DNA from: Burkholderiales bacterium
Lineage (GTDB): Bacteria > Pseudomonadota > Gammaproteobacteria > Burkholderiales > Burkholderiaceae_C
Direction: 5' to 3'
Assembly (NCBI GenBank): GCA_028872015.1
Contig: JAGWLO010000036.1
Span: 1-37,327 of the forward strand
DNA: 37,327 nt
Shown: one piece after another, positions 1-8,623 of the stretch
How positions within the stretch are numbered: the first letter of the stretch is position 1
Layout: every line of letters starts with the position of its first letter
Notes under the pieces: generated by a model
What the model was told of the DNA's origin: nothing
The model's database searches: none
What the model saw: only the letters and a program-made list of their open reading frames with translations
Position numbers and translations under genes: made by a program

Positions 1-56
1 GCGGGGGTCAGCAGCGCCGGCGGGGGCGCGGTGCGGGGTGTCTTGGTGTACTCCAT
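1..56 (-). CDS. 5' end of an unidentified gene, cut by the window edge
   Basis: An ATG at 56 on the minus strand opens a frame (MEYTKTPRTAPPPALLTP) that stays open to the window edge. A GGAG ribosome-binding sequence lies about 9 bases upstream. It follows the gene ending at 96 in the same direction, so it is probably the fourth gene of the integrase-led operon. Only 18 codons are visible, so no function can be given. Confidence 0.4.
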   Translation of the reverse strand, partial: MEYTKTPRTAPPPALLTP

Positions 57-77
57 CGGGGGTGCTCCGTGCACTGA

Positions 78-95
78 GTTGCGACGCTTCGCAAC
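78..95 (-). other. Perfect 7-bp hairpin between two element genes
   Basis: GTTGCGA and TCGCAAC pair perfectly around a 4-base loop, directly after the stop codon of the gene at 96-845 and upstream of the next start at 56. No T-run follows on either strand, so it is not a classical terminator. It could be a translation or RNA-stability element, or a protein-binding palindrome. Confidence 0.35.
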
Positions 96-845
96 CTAGC
101 CCCGCCCCCGCTCTTTACGCCCCGCCCTGCGTGAAAAATCGAAGTCGGGGCGTGGCGCCTTAGCCTTCGGCGCGACGACGGTTCGCGGCGCCTTTGCGGC
201 GGCTGCCCGGGCCGCTTCGATCTCGATCCCGCGCCGCTGCACCTCGCGCACGACGCGCATGCTGGCCGCCCACTCTCTACCGCCACGCTCGACCGGCTGC
301 CAGGTCTCCAGTGGCGTGCCCGCAGGCGGGCGGTGCTCGCCCAGCCACGCCACGCGCGCCGCATTCACGGCGGAGACGCTCACGCCCAGCGCCGCGGCAA
401 TGCGCTTGTGGACTGCGTTCGGCGTGTGCGACTGCGGCGGGGGTCGCGTCGGGTCCGCCTGCCACGCGGCCTGCTGTAGCCGCGTCGCTGCGTAGTCGCG
501 TCGCAGCGCTTCACGCAGGTCGACGGCCGTGCGCTGCGGCTGCGCCTCAAGTGCGACGGCTGGGGCCAGCATCTGCTCCTCGGCATGCGCCAGCATCTCC
601 ATGCGGGTCTGCCGCTCCAGGCGCTCGACCGCGATGCGGGTTCCTTGTGTGATCGTGGCCCCGTGCCCTCCTCGATCCGCGGCGTCCACACCGGCCCGGG
701 CACGATGCGCGCCGACGAACGCGGCCATCAGCGGCCACGGCTTGCCGGAGTCCTGCCACTGGTGCAGCAGGTCCGCGGCGACGCGCAGGATCGCGGCGAC
801 GTCCTCCACGCCGGCGTAGGGGTCGGGCCGCTTGCGGGTCGTCAT
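96..845 (-). CDS. Hypothetical protein of an integrative element, possible helix-turn-helix
   Basis: A 249-residue protein if it starts at the ATG at 845, chosen because that ATG overlaps the stop of the preceding gene as ATGA. I do not recognise the family. The N-terminal third contains WQDSGKPWPLMAAFVGAHRA. Around residues 145-170 a stretch including HKRIAAALGVSVSAVNAAR has the spacing of a helix-turn-helix. The C-terminal 50 residues are rich in Ala, Lys and Arg and probably disordered. It lies third in the integrase-led operon, so a DNA-binding or regulatory role in the element is possible but is inference. The frame also extends to 917, but that part overlaps the upstream gene. Confidence 0.6.
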   Translation of the reverse strand: MTTRKRPDPYAGVEDVAAILRVAADLLHQWQDSGKPWPLMAAFVGAHRARAGVDAADRGGHGATITQGTRIAVERLERQTRMEMLAHAEEQMLAPAVALEAQPQRTAVDLREALRRDYAATRLQQAAWQADPTRPPPQSHTPNAVHKRIAAALGVSVSAVNAARVAWLGEHRPPAGTPLETWQPVERGGREWAASMRVVREVQRRGIEIEAARAAAAKAPRTVVAPKAKAPRPDFDFSRRAGRKERGRG

Positions 846-1063
846 GCTGCGTCGACGCTGTACCGCTTGCTGGCCGGCAGCAGCGGGCGCTTCTTCGGCG
901 CCGGCGTGGCGTCGCAATCGGCCGCGATCTGCAGCAGCGCAGCGGCCAGGGCGCGCAGCTGGGCGGGCCTCATCTCGGCGCCGCCACCCGGCAGGCCGTC
1001 GATTACCGCCAATGGCTCGTCGCGATAGCAGCGGGTGAAGGTTGCGCGCAGGTCGGTGGGCAT
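842..1063 (-). CDS. Small hypothetical protein of the element
   Basis: A 73-residue protein starting MPTDLRATFTRCYRDEPLAV. Its start has a strong GAGGAG ribosome-binding site about 7 bases upstream that overlaps the integrase stop codon. Its own stop overlaps the next start by 4 bases, so the three genes look translationally coupled. No domain is recognised. Small proteins in this position in genomic islands sometimes act as excision or regulatory factors, but no basic helix-turn-helix typical of an excisionase is evident. Confidence 0.55.
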   Translation of the reverse strand: MPTDLRATFTRCYRDEPLAVIDGLPGGGAEMRPAQLRALAAALLQIAADCDATPAPKKRPLLPASKRYSVDAA

Positions 1064-1075
1064 GTTCGCGTCTCC

Positions 1076-2395
1076 TCAGGCTGCACGCATCGGGATCACC
1101 CGCGCCGTCGCTGTCAGGTACGCGGCCCAGGCCTTCAGCAGCGCGCGCCGCTCGTCGGTGAACTCGGCCCGGTTGTATGCGGCCTTGACCTTGTCGGCCT
1201 CGCGGTGCGCCAGGCAGGCCTCGATCACGTCGGGGCGCGCGGCGGCCGTCTCATAGGCCCAGGTGCTGAAGGTCGCGCGGCACAAGCCGTGCACGGTCGT
1301 CCTGTCGCGCACGCCCAGGCGACCGAGCAGGGTCAGCATCGCCATATTGCTCTGCGGCCTGTCCGTGTCCATCGGGCTCGGGAAAACAATCCGCTCGTGC
1401 TGCCCGACCTGACCGCGCAGGATCTCGACGGCGCGCTCGCTCAGGTGCACCAGGTGCTCCTCGGCCTTGAGCTTGCCCGACGACTTCATTCTGGCCGCCG
1501 GCACCAGCCACGTGGCCGCCTCGAGGTCGATCTCGCTCCAGGTCGCGCCGAGCACCTCGCCGGTACGGGCTGCGGTCAGCACCGCGAACTCCAGGCAGCG
1601 GGCCGCCGTGCCGGGCGCGGCGCGCAGCCGGTGCAGCAGAGCCGGTGCCTCACGGTACGGCAGCGCGGCGAACTGCCCCCCTTGCTTCGCCGGCAGCGTC
1701 TCGGCCATCTTGCGGCGGATCGCCGCGGCCGGGTTCTTCGCACAGTGCCCGTGGAAGATCGCGTCCTCGAAGATGGTGTCCAGGCGCTGGCGCAAGCGGC
1801 GCAGGGTCTCGGGCACGCGATCGCCCTTCAGGTTGCGGGCGCGCTCGTGCGGCTTGACCTTCGCCAGGGCCGCCAGCAGCGCCGGCGCCTCGATGCTGGC
1901 GATCGGCGCATGCCAGAGCTCGGCCGGCACGTGGTTCTCCAGGCTGCTGATCCACTGCGCTGCGTGCTTGCTCGACAGGCGCGGCTCGACGGCGCGCTCG
2001 TGATACTCGCGGGCCGCCCGGGCCAGCGTCCGGCGATCGGCGGCGGCGGTAGTCTTGCGCGCATCTTCGTGCTGCTGCGCTTCCTGGCGCCGGCGCTCGC
2101 GGTCGTCCAGCGGGTCGACGCCGACGCGCAGCAGTTCGCGGGCGCGGTGCGCAGCGTCGCGGGCGGCAGTCAGCGAGGCGCCGGCCTGCGGCAGGCTCGA
2201 GCGGTTGGCCACGCCCAGGCCGATCTCGCGGCGCTTGCCTGACGGCGCGGTGTACCGCAGCACCCACGCGGCGCCGGACTGCCCGACGCGCAGCGCCAGG
2301 CCGCCACCGTCCGGCAGGTCGGCGTCCGCGGCCAGCACCTGGCGCGGCGTGAGTATGTGGAGTGCCCCGACGGGCTTCGATCGAGTGGTCGCCAT
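1076..2395 (-). CDS. int: Tyrosine-type site-specific integrase, P4-like
   Basis: A tyrosine recombinase of the P4/phage-island type that would integrate the element into the adjacent tRNA-Ser gene. The N-terminus has the DUF4102-like arm (DGGGLALRVGQSGAAWVLRY). The catalytic domain shows the first Arg in LTAARTGEVLGATW, the His/Arg box in TVHGLCRATFSTWAYE, the following His in EACLAHRE and the likely nucleophile Tyr in KAAYNRAEF. I chose the ATG at 2395 because AAGGGGG lies about 6 bases upstream. ATG at 2401 and the open frame to 2464 are alternatives. The protein is about 439 residues, normal for the family. Its start faces the tRNA 3' end, the usual arrangement, so the element extends left of the tRNA and out of the window. 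Confidence 0.93.
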   Translation of the reverse strand: MATTRSKPVGALHILTPRQVLAADADLPDGGGLALRVGQSGAAWVLRYTAPSGKRREIGLGVANRSSLPQAGASLTAARDAAHRARELLRVGVDPLDDRERRRQEAQQHEDARKTTAAADRRTLARAAREYHERAVEPRLSSKHAAQWISSLENHVPAELWHAPIASIEAPALLAALAKVKPHERARNLKGDRVPETLRRLRQRLDTIFEDAIFHGHCAKNPAAAIRRKMAETLPAKQGGQFAALPYREAPALLHRLRAAPGTAARCLEFAVLTAARTGEVLGATWSEIDLEAATWLVPAARMKSSGKLKAEEHLVHLSERAVEILRGQVGQHERIVFPSPMDTDRPQSNMAMLTLLGRLGVRDRTTVHGLCRATFSTWAYETAAARPDVIEACLAHREADKVKAAYNRAEFTDERRALLKAWAAYLTATARVIPMRAA

Positions 2396-2448
2396 GCTCA
2401 TCCCCCTTCCATCCCCCGCCCATCCCCCGGTAAGAGGCGGCGAGCGGC

Positions 2449-2560
2449 TGCACCGAAAAGACATCTCGGTGCACGGTAGCGAGTGTGAACTAGGCGAAAA
2501 CTGTCGTCAAATCAATGACTTAGGAGTCCTGCCGCTGCACTTCGCTGCACTGTCGTGCAC
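2449..2560. repeat. Five TGCAC repeats, candidate integrase arm-type sites
   Basis: TGCAC occurs at 2449, 2470, 2536, 2546 and 2556, between the integrase start and the tRNA. The last three are spaced exactly 10 bases apart, about one helical turn, and two share the longer core CGCTGCACT. Phased short repeats flanking the crossover site are what tyrosine integrases use as arm-binding sites. That role is inferred. Confidence 0.5.
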
Positions 2561-2578
2561 CTTGGTGAGGGAGTATCC

Positions 2579-2600
2579 TGGCGGAGTCGGAGGGATTCGA
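2579..2600. other. Probable attachment site at the tRNA 3' end
   Basis: The integrase gene lies next to the 3' end of the tRNA and points away from it. By family precedent the crossover lies in the 3' part of the tRNA gene, which the element reconstitutes on insertion. The exact core cannot be set because the other att copy is outside the window to the left. Confidence 0.45.
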
Positions 2601-2671
2601 ACCCTCGATGCAGGTTTTGCCCACATACTCCCTTAGCAGGGGAGCACCTTCGGCCACTCGGTCACGACTCC
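2579..2671 (-). tRNA. tRNA-Ser (anticodon GCT)
   Basis: The minus strand reads GGAGTCG at the 5' end, pairing with CGACTCC at the 3' end to give a 7-bp acceptor stem. Then follow the discriminator G and an encoded CCA (2581-2579). The anticodon loop has GCT between CTCCC and GGGAG, the T loop has GGTTCGAATCC, and the D arm has CCGAGTGGCC. The long variable arm is typical of class II serine tRNAs. Length is 93 with CCA. It follows lysC on the same strand and is the likely target of the integrase to its left. Confidence 0.97.
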
Positions 2672-2685
2672 GGCGAAGTGCGCGG

Positions 2686-2691
2686 ATTCTA
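2686..2691 (-). promoter_or_regulatory. Possible -10 element of the tRNA-Ser gene
   Basis: TAGAAT on the minus strand, ending 15 bases upstream of the mature tRNA 5' end, is a 5/6 match to the sigma-70 -10 consensus. No convincing -35 was found at 16-18 bases. It lies between lysC and the tRNA. Confidence 0.35.
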
Positions 2692-2729
2692 GCGGGTTCG
2701 ATCCGCCCGCCCCGCCCCTGCGGCAGCGC

Positions 2730-4007
2730 CTATTCGGCCGCCACGGCCGAGGCGTCGAGATCGAACGCCTTGTGCAGCGCGCGCACCGCGAGCTCCATGT
2801 ACTTCTCGTCGATCACGACGCTGGTCTTGATCTCGCTCGTCGTGATCATCTGGATGTTGATGCCCTCTTCCGAGAGCGTGCGGAACATCGTGCTGGCCAC
2901 GCCGACATGGCTGCGCATGCCGATGCCGACGATCGACACCTTGCAGATCTTGGCGTCGCCGATCACACGCGCCGCGCCCGTGGCCGGCAGCACCTGGCTC
3001 TCGAGCACGCCCATGGCGCGCTGGTAGTCGTTGCGATGCACGGTGAACGAGAAGTCGGTGCGACCGTCGTGCGAGACGTTCTGGATGATGACGTCGATGT
3101 CGATGTTGGCCGCCGCCACCGGGCCGATGATCTGGAAGGCGATGCCCGGCCTGTCGGGCACGCCGATGACGCTGATCTTGGCCTCGTCGCGGTTGAACGC
3201 GATGCCTGAGACGACCGCTTGTTCCATTTTCTCGTCTTCCTCGAAGGTGATCAGGGTGCCGGACTGCGCCTCGTCCTCGATCGGGATGTCCCAGGGCGTG
3301 AAGCTGCTGAGCACGCGCGTGGGCACGCGGTACTTGCCGGCGAACTCGACCGAGCGGATCTGCAGCACCTTGCTGCCCAGGCTGGCCATCTCGAGCATCT
3401 CCTCGAAGCTGATGCTGGCCAGGCGCCGCGCCTCGGGCACGATGCGCGGATCGGTGGTGTAGACGCCGTCGACGTCGGTGTAGATCAGGCACTCGTCGGC
3501 CTTCAGCGCCGCCGCCACCGCCACCGCCGAGGTGTCGCTGCCGCCGCGGCCCAGCGTGGTGACATTGCCCAGCGCGTCGATGCCCTGGAAGCCGGTGATC
3601 ACCACCACCTTGCCGCACGCCAGGTCGGCACGAATGCGGGCGTCGTCGATGCTGGCAATGCGCGCCTTGGTGTACGCCGAGTCGGTCTGCACCGGCACCT
3701 GCCAGCCCCCGTAGCTGACGGCCGGCACGCCCTGCGCCTGCAGCGCCAGCGCCAGCAGCCCGACCGAGACCTGCTCGCCGGTGGCAGCCACGGCGTCGAG
3801 TTCGCGCAGGGCTTCGGGCGCGCTCGGGTTCGGCATCAGCTCCTTGGCCAGGCCGAGCAGGCGGTTGGTCTCGCCCGACATGGCCGACGGCACGACCACC
3901 AGCTGGTGGCCGGCGCGCACCCACTTGGCCACGCGTTGCGCCACGCTGCGGATGCGCTCGGTCGAGCCCATCGAAGTGCCGCCGTACTTGTGAACGATCA
4001 AGGCCAT
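2730..4007 (-). CDS. lysC: Aspartate kinase
   Basis: Phosphorylates L-aspartate, the first step to lysine, threonine and methionine. The N-terminus MALIVHKYGGTSM carries the KYGGTS nucleotide/aspartate motif. Further kinase motifs include SAMSGETNRL and TLGRGGSDTSAVA. The C-terminal third has two ACT domains (from about residues 270 and 350; GVPDRPGIAFQI and VGIGMRSHVGVAS), expected to bind lysine/threonine for feedback control. The start at 4007 is chosen because homologues begin MALIVHKYGG. Extension to 4025 would add a poor leader. At 425 residues it is the usual length of the monofunctional enzyme. It is separated from tilS upstream by a terminator, so it may have its own promoter within 4008-4076, although none was recognised. 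Confidence 0.97.
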   Translation of the reverse strand: MALIVHKYGGTSMGSTERIRSVAQRVAKWVRAGHQLVVVPSAMSGETNRLLGLAKELMPNPSAPEALRELDAVAATGEQVSVGLLALALQAQGVPAVSYGGWQVPVQTDSAYTKARIASIDDARIRADLACGKVVVITGFQGIDALGNVTTLGRGGSDTSAVAVAAALKADECLIYTDVDGVYTTDPRIVPEARRLASISFEEMLEMASLGSKVLQIRSVEFAGKYRVPTRVLSSFTPWDIPIEDEAQSGTLITFEEDEKMEQAVVSGIAFNRDEAKISVIGVPDRPGIAFQIIGPVAAANIDIDVIIQNVSHDGRTDFSFTVHRNDYQRAMGVLESQVLPATGAARVIGDAKICKVSIVGIGMRSHVGVASTMFRTLSEEGINIQMITTSEIKTSVVIDEKYMELAVRALHKAFDLDASAVAAE

Positions 4008-4076
4008 GGCTGGAGGCCGGCGCACGGCACGGCGGTTCGCATCGAGGAATGCGTTGCCGGCCGATGCGGCAGCGCG

Positions 4077-4099
4077 AAAACGCCGGATTTTAGCCGGCG
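4077..4099 (-). terminator. Intrinsic terminator of the cysS-tilS operon
   Basis: On the minus strand CGCCGG, a 7-base loop and CCGGCG are followed by TTTT. The stem begins inside the last codons of tilS and the loop contains its TAA stop, a compact arrangement. The T-run is short but the stem is perfect. Confidence 0.7.
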
Positions 4100-5403
4100 A
4101 CCCGGTCGGGCACCCAGGTCAACAGCAGCTGCTGCGCGCCGGGCGCGGCCCGCGCACGGGCATCGATGCCGAGCCCAGGAACGAAGAGCAGCTGGCCCTC
4201 GGCATCGAACAGCAGCGGCCCGTCGCGCTCCCAGGCCGGCACGCCGCTCGCCTGGAACTGCTTCTTCAGGCTGCGCGCCAGCGCATCGGGCGCAGGCTGG
4301 AAGCGCTCGCCCCCACGGCGTTCGCGCACCTGCAGCCGCTGCAGGCGGGCCGGCAGGGCACCGCCTTCCAGCGCCGCATGGACCACGAAGCGGCCCTGCC
4401 ATGGGGGCAACAGCAGCGTGCCCGGACGGCTGAGGTCGATCGTCACGGACCGGTCGACTGCCGGCGGGCCGGGGCTCGCCGGCACGGCAGCCGAAGTGTC
4501 CGCAGGCGCGAGGACGAGCCGCCCGCGGTGCAGGCGCAGCTCAGCCGCCACCGCGGGCCAGCGACCTGCCTTCGACCCCGGCAACTCGGCCATCAGGCGG
4601 TCGAGCAGGCTGCCCGGCGGACCCCGGCGCAGGCCGCGCTGCAGCCAGGCTCGCAGGGCATTGCGCCGGCGCGCCGGCGGCAGCGCCAGCCAGTCGGTCA
4701 TGCGCAGCCCTTCGGCGTCGCTCACCGCGGGCAGGTCGAGCGCGGCGGCTTCGGCAGCCAGCGCCGCCGCGTGCGCGGCCTGCACCGCGGCGCCGGCCAG
4801 CGCCACCTCGGCGTCGGGGAAGGCGCCTTGCAGCGCCGGCCACACCTGCAGCCGCAGGCGGTTGCGGGCGTAGCGGGCGTCGGCGTTGCTGGCATCGTCG
4901 ACCCAGGCCAGCCGATGGCGCCGCGCATAGGCCTCGACCGCCTCGCGCGGCAGGCCGAGCCAGGGCCGGCACCAGACGAGGCCGTCGTGCGCGATCTGGC
5001 GCGGCATCGACGCCAGGCCTTCGGCGCCGCCGCTGCGCAAGGCCTGCAGCAGCCAGGTCTCGGCCTGGTCACGGCGGTGGTGCGCCAGCAGCACCAGGCT
5101 GCAGCCGGCCGCGTGCGCCATCGCGCCAAGCGCGCGGTAGCGTTCGCGGCGGGCCCAGGCTTCGACGCTGTCGCCGGCGGCGGGACGCGTGGCCAGGCGC
5201 TGTACCGCGAAGTCCGCGCCCCATCGGCGCGCCTGGCCACGCACCTGCGCGGCCCAGGCGTCGGCCTGCGCGCTCAGGCCATGGTGCACGTGCAGCGCCA
5301 CCACCTGCACGCCCTGCGCCGCGGCGGCACGCGTCACGCAGTGCAACAGGGCCGTCGAGTCCCGGCCGCCGCTGGCCGCCACCGCGACCCGCGGCCCGGC
5401 CAT
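4090..5403 (-). CDS. tilS: tRNA(Ile)-lysidine synthase
   Basis: Converts the wobble cytidine of the AUA-reading tRNA-Ile (CAU anticodon) to lysidine, using ATP and lysine. The PP-loop ATP-binding motif SGGRDS lies at residues 11-16. It is followed by LHVHHGLS and by the family motif AHHRRDQAETWLLQALRSGG. The DDASNAD and RNRLR elements and the C-terminal substrate-binding region are present. Length is 437 residues, normal for the family. The start at 5403 overlaps the accA stop as TGATG and has GAAGGA just upstream. The open frame extends further upstream inside accA, but that part is not the protein. It is last in the cysS-glycosylase-accA-tilS operon. Confidence 0.95.
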   Translation of the reverse strand: MAGPRVAVAASGGRDSTALLHCVTRAAAAQGVQVVALHVHHGLSAQADAWAAQVRGQARRWGADFAVQRLATRPAAGDSVEAWARRERYRALGAMAHAAGCSLVLLAHHRRDQAETWLLQALRSGGAEGLASMPRQIAHDGLVWCRPWLGLPREAVEAYARRHRLAWVDDASNADARYARNRLRLQVWPALQGAFPDAEVALAGAAVQAAHAAALAAEAAALDLPAVSDAEGLRMTDWLALPPARRRNALRAWLQRGLRRGPPGSLLDRLMAELPGSKAGRWPAVAAELRLHRGRLVLAPADTSAAVPASPGPPAVDRSVTIDLSRPGTLLLPPWQGRFVVHAALEGGALPARLQRLQVRERRGGERFQPAPDALARSLKKQFQASGVPAWERDGPLLFDAEGQLLFVPGLGIDARARAAPGAQQLLLTWVPDRVAG

Positions 5404-6374
5404 CACCGATCCTTCGTGTCGGTGTAGCGGCCGTAGGCGCGCAGGCGCTCGTAGCGGCGCTGCAGCAGCTCCTTCGGCTTGAGGTCGGCGCTGTGGCGCA
5501 GCGCCTCGCCCAGGGCGCGCTTGAGCTGGGCGGCCATCCACGGGATGTCCCGGTGCGCGCCGCCCACGGGCTCGGAGACGATCTTGTCGATCACGCCCAA
5601 GGCCTTCAGACGGTGCGCCGTGATGCCCAGCGCCTCGGCAGCGTCGCTGGCGCGCTCGGCCGTCTTCCACAGGATCGAAGCGCAGCCCTCGGGCGAGATC
5701 ACCGAATAGACCGCGTACTGCAGCATCAGCACCTGGTCGGCCACGCTGATGGCCAGCGCGCCGCCCGAGCCGCCCTCGCCGATGATGGTGCTGATGATGG
5801 GCACCTCGAGCTGGGCCATCTCGAAGATGTTGCGGCCGATGGCCTCGCTCTGGCCGCGCTCTTCGGCACCGATGCCGGGGTAGGCGCCGGGCGTGTCGAC
5901 GAAGGTGAAGACCGGCAGGCCGAACTTCTCGGCCAGCTTCATCAGCCGCAGCGCCTTGCGGTAGCCCTCGGGGCGCGACATGCCGAAGTTGCGCAACGTG
6001 CGCTCCTTGGTGTCGCGACCCTTCTGGTGGCCCAGCACCATGCAGGCCTGGCCGTTGAAGCGTGCCAGGCCCCCGACGATGGACAGGTCATCGGCGTAAT
6101 GGCGGTCGCCGTGCAGCTCTTGGAATTCCGTGAAGATCTGGTGGACGTAGTCGAGCGTGTAGGGCCGCTGTGCATGGCGCGCGATCTGCGTCACCTGCCA
6201 GGGCGTGAGGTTGGCGTAGATGTCGCGCGTGAGCTGCTGGCTCTTCTGGCTCAGGCGCTCGATCTCGTCGCTGATGTCGACGGCCGACTCGCTTTGCACG
6301 TAGCGCAACTCATCGATCTTCGACTCGAGGTCGGCAATGGGTTGCTCGAATTCGAGGAAGTGGCGTTTGCTCAT
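5403..6374 (-). CDS. accA: Acetyl-CoA carboxylase carboxyltransferase subunit alpha
   Basis: The alpha half of the carboxyltransferase that moves the carboxyl group from biotin to acetyl-CoA, giving malonyl-CoA for fatty acid synthesis. It acts in the cytoplasm with AccD. The N-terminus [20 protein letters not shown] and the crotonase-fold motifs [19 protein letters not shown] and [10 protein letters not shown], which builds the oxyanion hole, are clear. At 323 residues it is full length. It starts 9 bases after the glycosylase stop and overlaps the tilS start by 1 base, so translation is probably coupled. Confidence 0.97.
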   Translation of the reverse strand: MSKRHFLEFEQPIADLESKIDELRYVQSESAVDISDEIERLSQKSQQLTRDIYANLTPWQVTQIARHAQRPYTLDYVHQIFTEFQELHGDRHYADDLSIVGGLARFNGQACMVLGHQKGRDTKERTLRNFGMSRPEGYRKALRLMKLAEKFGLPVFTFVDTPGAYPGIGAEERGQSEAIGRNIFEMAQLEVPIISTIIGEGGSGGALAISVADQVLMLQYAVYSVISPEGCASILWKTAERASDAAEALGITAHRLKALGVIDKIVSEPVGGAHRDIPWMAAQLKRALGEALRHSADLKPKELLQRRYERLRAYGRYTDTKDR

Positions 6375-6383
6375 CGGCCCCTT

Positions 6384-7067
6384 TCAATATTCCACTGGCA
6401 GCGGATCGAGGCTGCGCCAAATATACCAAGTGGCCACCGAGCGAAAGGGCGCCCAGCCTTCGCCCAATTCGCGCGCCTCCGCGCGCGAAACCGGCTCACC
6501 GCTGAAGTAGTTCAGGCTGATGCCCTTGATCAGACCCAGATCGTCCAGCGGCATCACGTCGGGCCGCATCAGGTGGAAGATCAGGAACATCTCGGCCGTC
6601 CAGCGGCCGATGCCACGGATGGCCACCAGCTCGTCGATGATGGCGGCGTCGTCCATCGTGGCCCACAGGCCCACGTGCACGGCGCCCTCGGCGAAGTGGC
6701 GCGCCAGGTCGAGCAGGTATTCGCACTTGCGCGCCGACAGCCCCGCTTCGCGCATGCGCGCCACGGGCAGCGCCTGCACGTGCGCCGGCTGCAGCCGCAG
6801 CGGCGTGCTGCCCACGGTGGCGGCAAAGCGGTCCCACACCGACTGCGCGGCCTTGACCGAGATCTGCTGACCGACGATGGACCGCGCCAGCGTGGTGAAG
6901 GCGTCGCCGCGGCTCTTCAGCCGCGCCTGGCCGAAGCGCGGGATCAGCTTCTTCATCACGCGGTCGCGGCGACAGAGGTGGCGGCAGGCCTCGTCCCAGT
7001 AGCCGGGCTCGCCTTCGGTGGCCAATGGGGCCGAAGTGGCGGCGGCCGGCGCCGTGCTGCGGGCCAT
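6384..7067 (-). CDS. DNA-3-methyladenine glycosylase, AlkA-type HhH-GPD
   Basis: A base-excision repair glycosylase removing alkylated purines. The HhH-GPD fold is seen in SIVGQQISVKAA, the hairpin-helix-hairpin LVAIRGIGRWTAE (residues 148-159) and VMPLDDLGL, whose D175/D176 pair contains the catalytic aspartate. The 227-residue protein lacks the N-terminal domain of E. coli AlkA and resembles the shorter Mag1-like enzymes. The start at 7067 lies 4 bases after the cysS stop. The frame upstream of it reads through cysS and is not real. Presence in a cysS-accA operon is customary in Burkholderiales and does not suggest a shared pathway. Confidence 0.92.
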   Translation of the reverse strand: MARSTAPAAATSAPLATEGEPGYWDEACRHLCRRDRVMKKLIPRFGQARLKSRGDAFTTLARSIVGQQISVKAAQSVWDRFAATVGSTPLRLQPAHVQALPVARMREAGLSARKCEYLLDLARHFAEGAVHVGLWATMDDAAIIDELVAIRGIGRWTAEMFLIFHLMRPDVMPLDDLGLIKGISLNYFSGEPVSRAEARELGEGWAPFRSVATWYIWRSLDPLPVEY

Positions 7068-7071
7068 GGGC

Positions 7072-8457
7072 TCAGGCCCGGACCCAGGTCGTGCCCTGGG
7101 CCGAATCCATGAGCTCGACGCCGGCGGCCGCCAGCTCGGCGCGGATGCGGTCGGCGAGCGCGAAATCGCGCGCCGCCTTGGCCGCGGCGCGGGCCGCGAT
7201 GCGCTCACGAACCTGCGCTTCGTCCAGGGCCGCCCCGCCTTGCAGGTAGGCCTGCGGCGGCTGCTGCAGCACGCCGAGCACGCCGCCCAGCGACCTGAGC
7301 AGCATTGCGTCGCCCGCCTGCCCGCGGTTGGCACCGCCGGCCAACTCGAAAAGCACCGCGATGGCGCCCGGCGAATTGAAGTCGTCGTCCATGGCCGCCT
7401 TGAAGGCGGCGGCGCGCGGCTCGGTCCAGTCGATGGCGGCCGGCGCCGGCAGCTCGCCGGCGGCGGCCAGCGCGGTATACAGGCGCTTGAGCGCGGTGCG
7501 CGACTCCTCCAGCACCTGGTCGCTGAAATTGAACGGGCTGCGGTAGTGCGTGCGCAGCATGAAGAAGCGCAGGGTCTCGCCGTCGAACTGACGCAGCACC
7601 TCGGCGATGGTGAAGAAGTTGCCCAGCGACTTCGACATCTTGGTGTCGTCGACGTTGAGGAATCCGTTGTGCATCCAGGTGCGGACGAACCCGGCACCGT
7701 CGGGGCCCTGGGCCCCTTCGCTCTGCGCGATCTCGTTCTCGTGATGCGGGAACTGCAGGTCCATGCCGCCGCCGTGGATGTCGAAGGGCTCGCCCAGCAA
7801 GGCGCAGCTCATGGCCGAGCATTCGATCGCCCAGCCTGGGCGGCCGCTGCCGTAGCGGCTGCTCCAGCGGGCGTCCTCGGGCTCGCCCGGCTTGGTCGAC
7901 TTCCAGAGCACGAAGTCCAGCGGGTCGTGCTTGTCGCTCGCCACGTCCACGCGCTCGCCAGCGCGCAACTCGTCGATCGACTTGCCCGACAGCTTGCCGT
8001 AGCCGGCGAAGCGACGCACGGCGAAGTTCATGTCGCCGCCCGCCGCCTGGTAGGCCAGGCCGCGGGCTTCGAGCCGCTCGATCAGGCCCAGCATCTGGGG
8101 CACGTAGTCGGTAGCACGCGGCTCGTGGGTGGGTGGCAGCAGCCCCAGCGCGGCGAAGTCGCGGTGCATGGCGCCGATCATCTCGTCGGTGAGCTGGCGG
8201 ATGGCCAGGCCGCGCTCGACCGCGCGCTGGATGATCTTGTCGTCGATGTCGGTGATGTTGCGCACGTACGTGACGCGCCAGCCGCTGGCCCGCAGCCAGC
8301 GGTACACCAGGTCGAACGCCAGCACCATGCGCGCGTGCCCCAGGTGGCACAAGTCGTAGACGGTGATGCCGCAGACGTACATGCGCACATGCCCGGGCTC
8401 CAGGGGCACGAACGCCTGCAGTCGGCGCGACAGCGTGTTGTAGATGCGAAGGGTCAT
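7072..8457 (-). CDS. cysS: Cysteinyl-tRNA synthetase
   Basis: Charges tRNA-Cys. The class I signatures are present: HLGH in [12 protein letters not shown] and KMSKS in [11 protein letters not shown]. The zinc-site cysteine is in [10 protein letters not shown], and the motifs GWAIECSAM and DIHGGGMDL carry further cysteine and histidine ligands. Start at 8457 ([12 protein letters not shown]) matches homologues. The frame open to 8736 has no homologue-like sequence. Length is 461 residues. It is the first gene of a four-gene operon and is transcribed divergently from the TPR gene at 8624. Confidence 0.97.
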   Translation of the reverse strand: MTLRIYNTLSRRLQAFVPLEPGHVRMYVCGITVYDLCHLGHARMVLAFDLVYRWLRASGWRVTYVRNITDIDDKIIQRAVERGLAIRQLTDEMIGAMHRDFAALGLLPPTHEPRATDYVPQMLGLIERLEARGLAYQAAGGDMNFAVRRFAGYGKLSGKSIDELRAGERVDVASDKHDPLDFVLWKSTKPGEPEDARWSSRYGSGRPGWAIECSAMSCALLGEPFDIHGGGMDLQFPHHENEIAQSEGAQGPDGAGFVRTWMHNGFLNVDDTKMSKSLGNFFTIAEVLRQFDGETLRFFMLRTHYRSPFNFSDQVLEESRTALKRLYTALAAAGELPAPAAIDWTEPRAAAFKAAMDDDFNSPGAIAVLFELAGGANRGQAGDAMLLRSLGGVLGVLQQPPQAYLQGGAALDEAQVRERIAARAAAKAARDFALADRIRAELAAAGVELMDSAQGTTWVRA

Positions 8458-8574
8458 GGAGCGGTGGTCCCGTCGCCCTGCGTGGACAGGGCCCGGGCGG
8501 GGTGCAGCTGCGTGGCACGGGGGCTCGCAGGACGCGGCCGCCAGGGACCGGCGGACCGGCTGAAATCGTGGCTT

Positions 8575-8580
8575 AGTATA
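8575..8580 (-). promoter_or_regulatory. Possible -10 element for cysS
   Basis: TATACT on the minus strand is 5/6 to the -10 consensus and lies about 118 bases before the cysS start, in the divergent gap 8458-8623. No good -35 is seen at 16-18 bases. The same A/T-rich patch could serve the divergent TPR gene (TAGTAT on the plus strand). Confidence 0.3.
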
Positions 8581-8623
8581 GCGATGCGACCTGCCCGGTC
8601 GGCCTGCCCGCGACCCCTGCCCG

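Noticed and set aside
8..364. 118-residue minus-strand open frame at the left edge
   Set aside because: Arg/Ser-rich and overlapping the better supported gene at 96-845; no ribosome-binding site.
5493..7112. 539-residue plus-strand open frame opposite accA and the glycosylase gene
   Set aside because: Shadow of two well-identified minus-strand genes.
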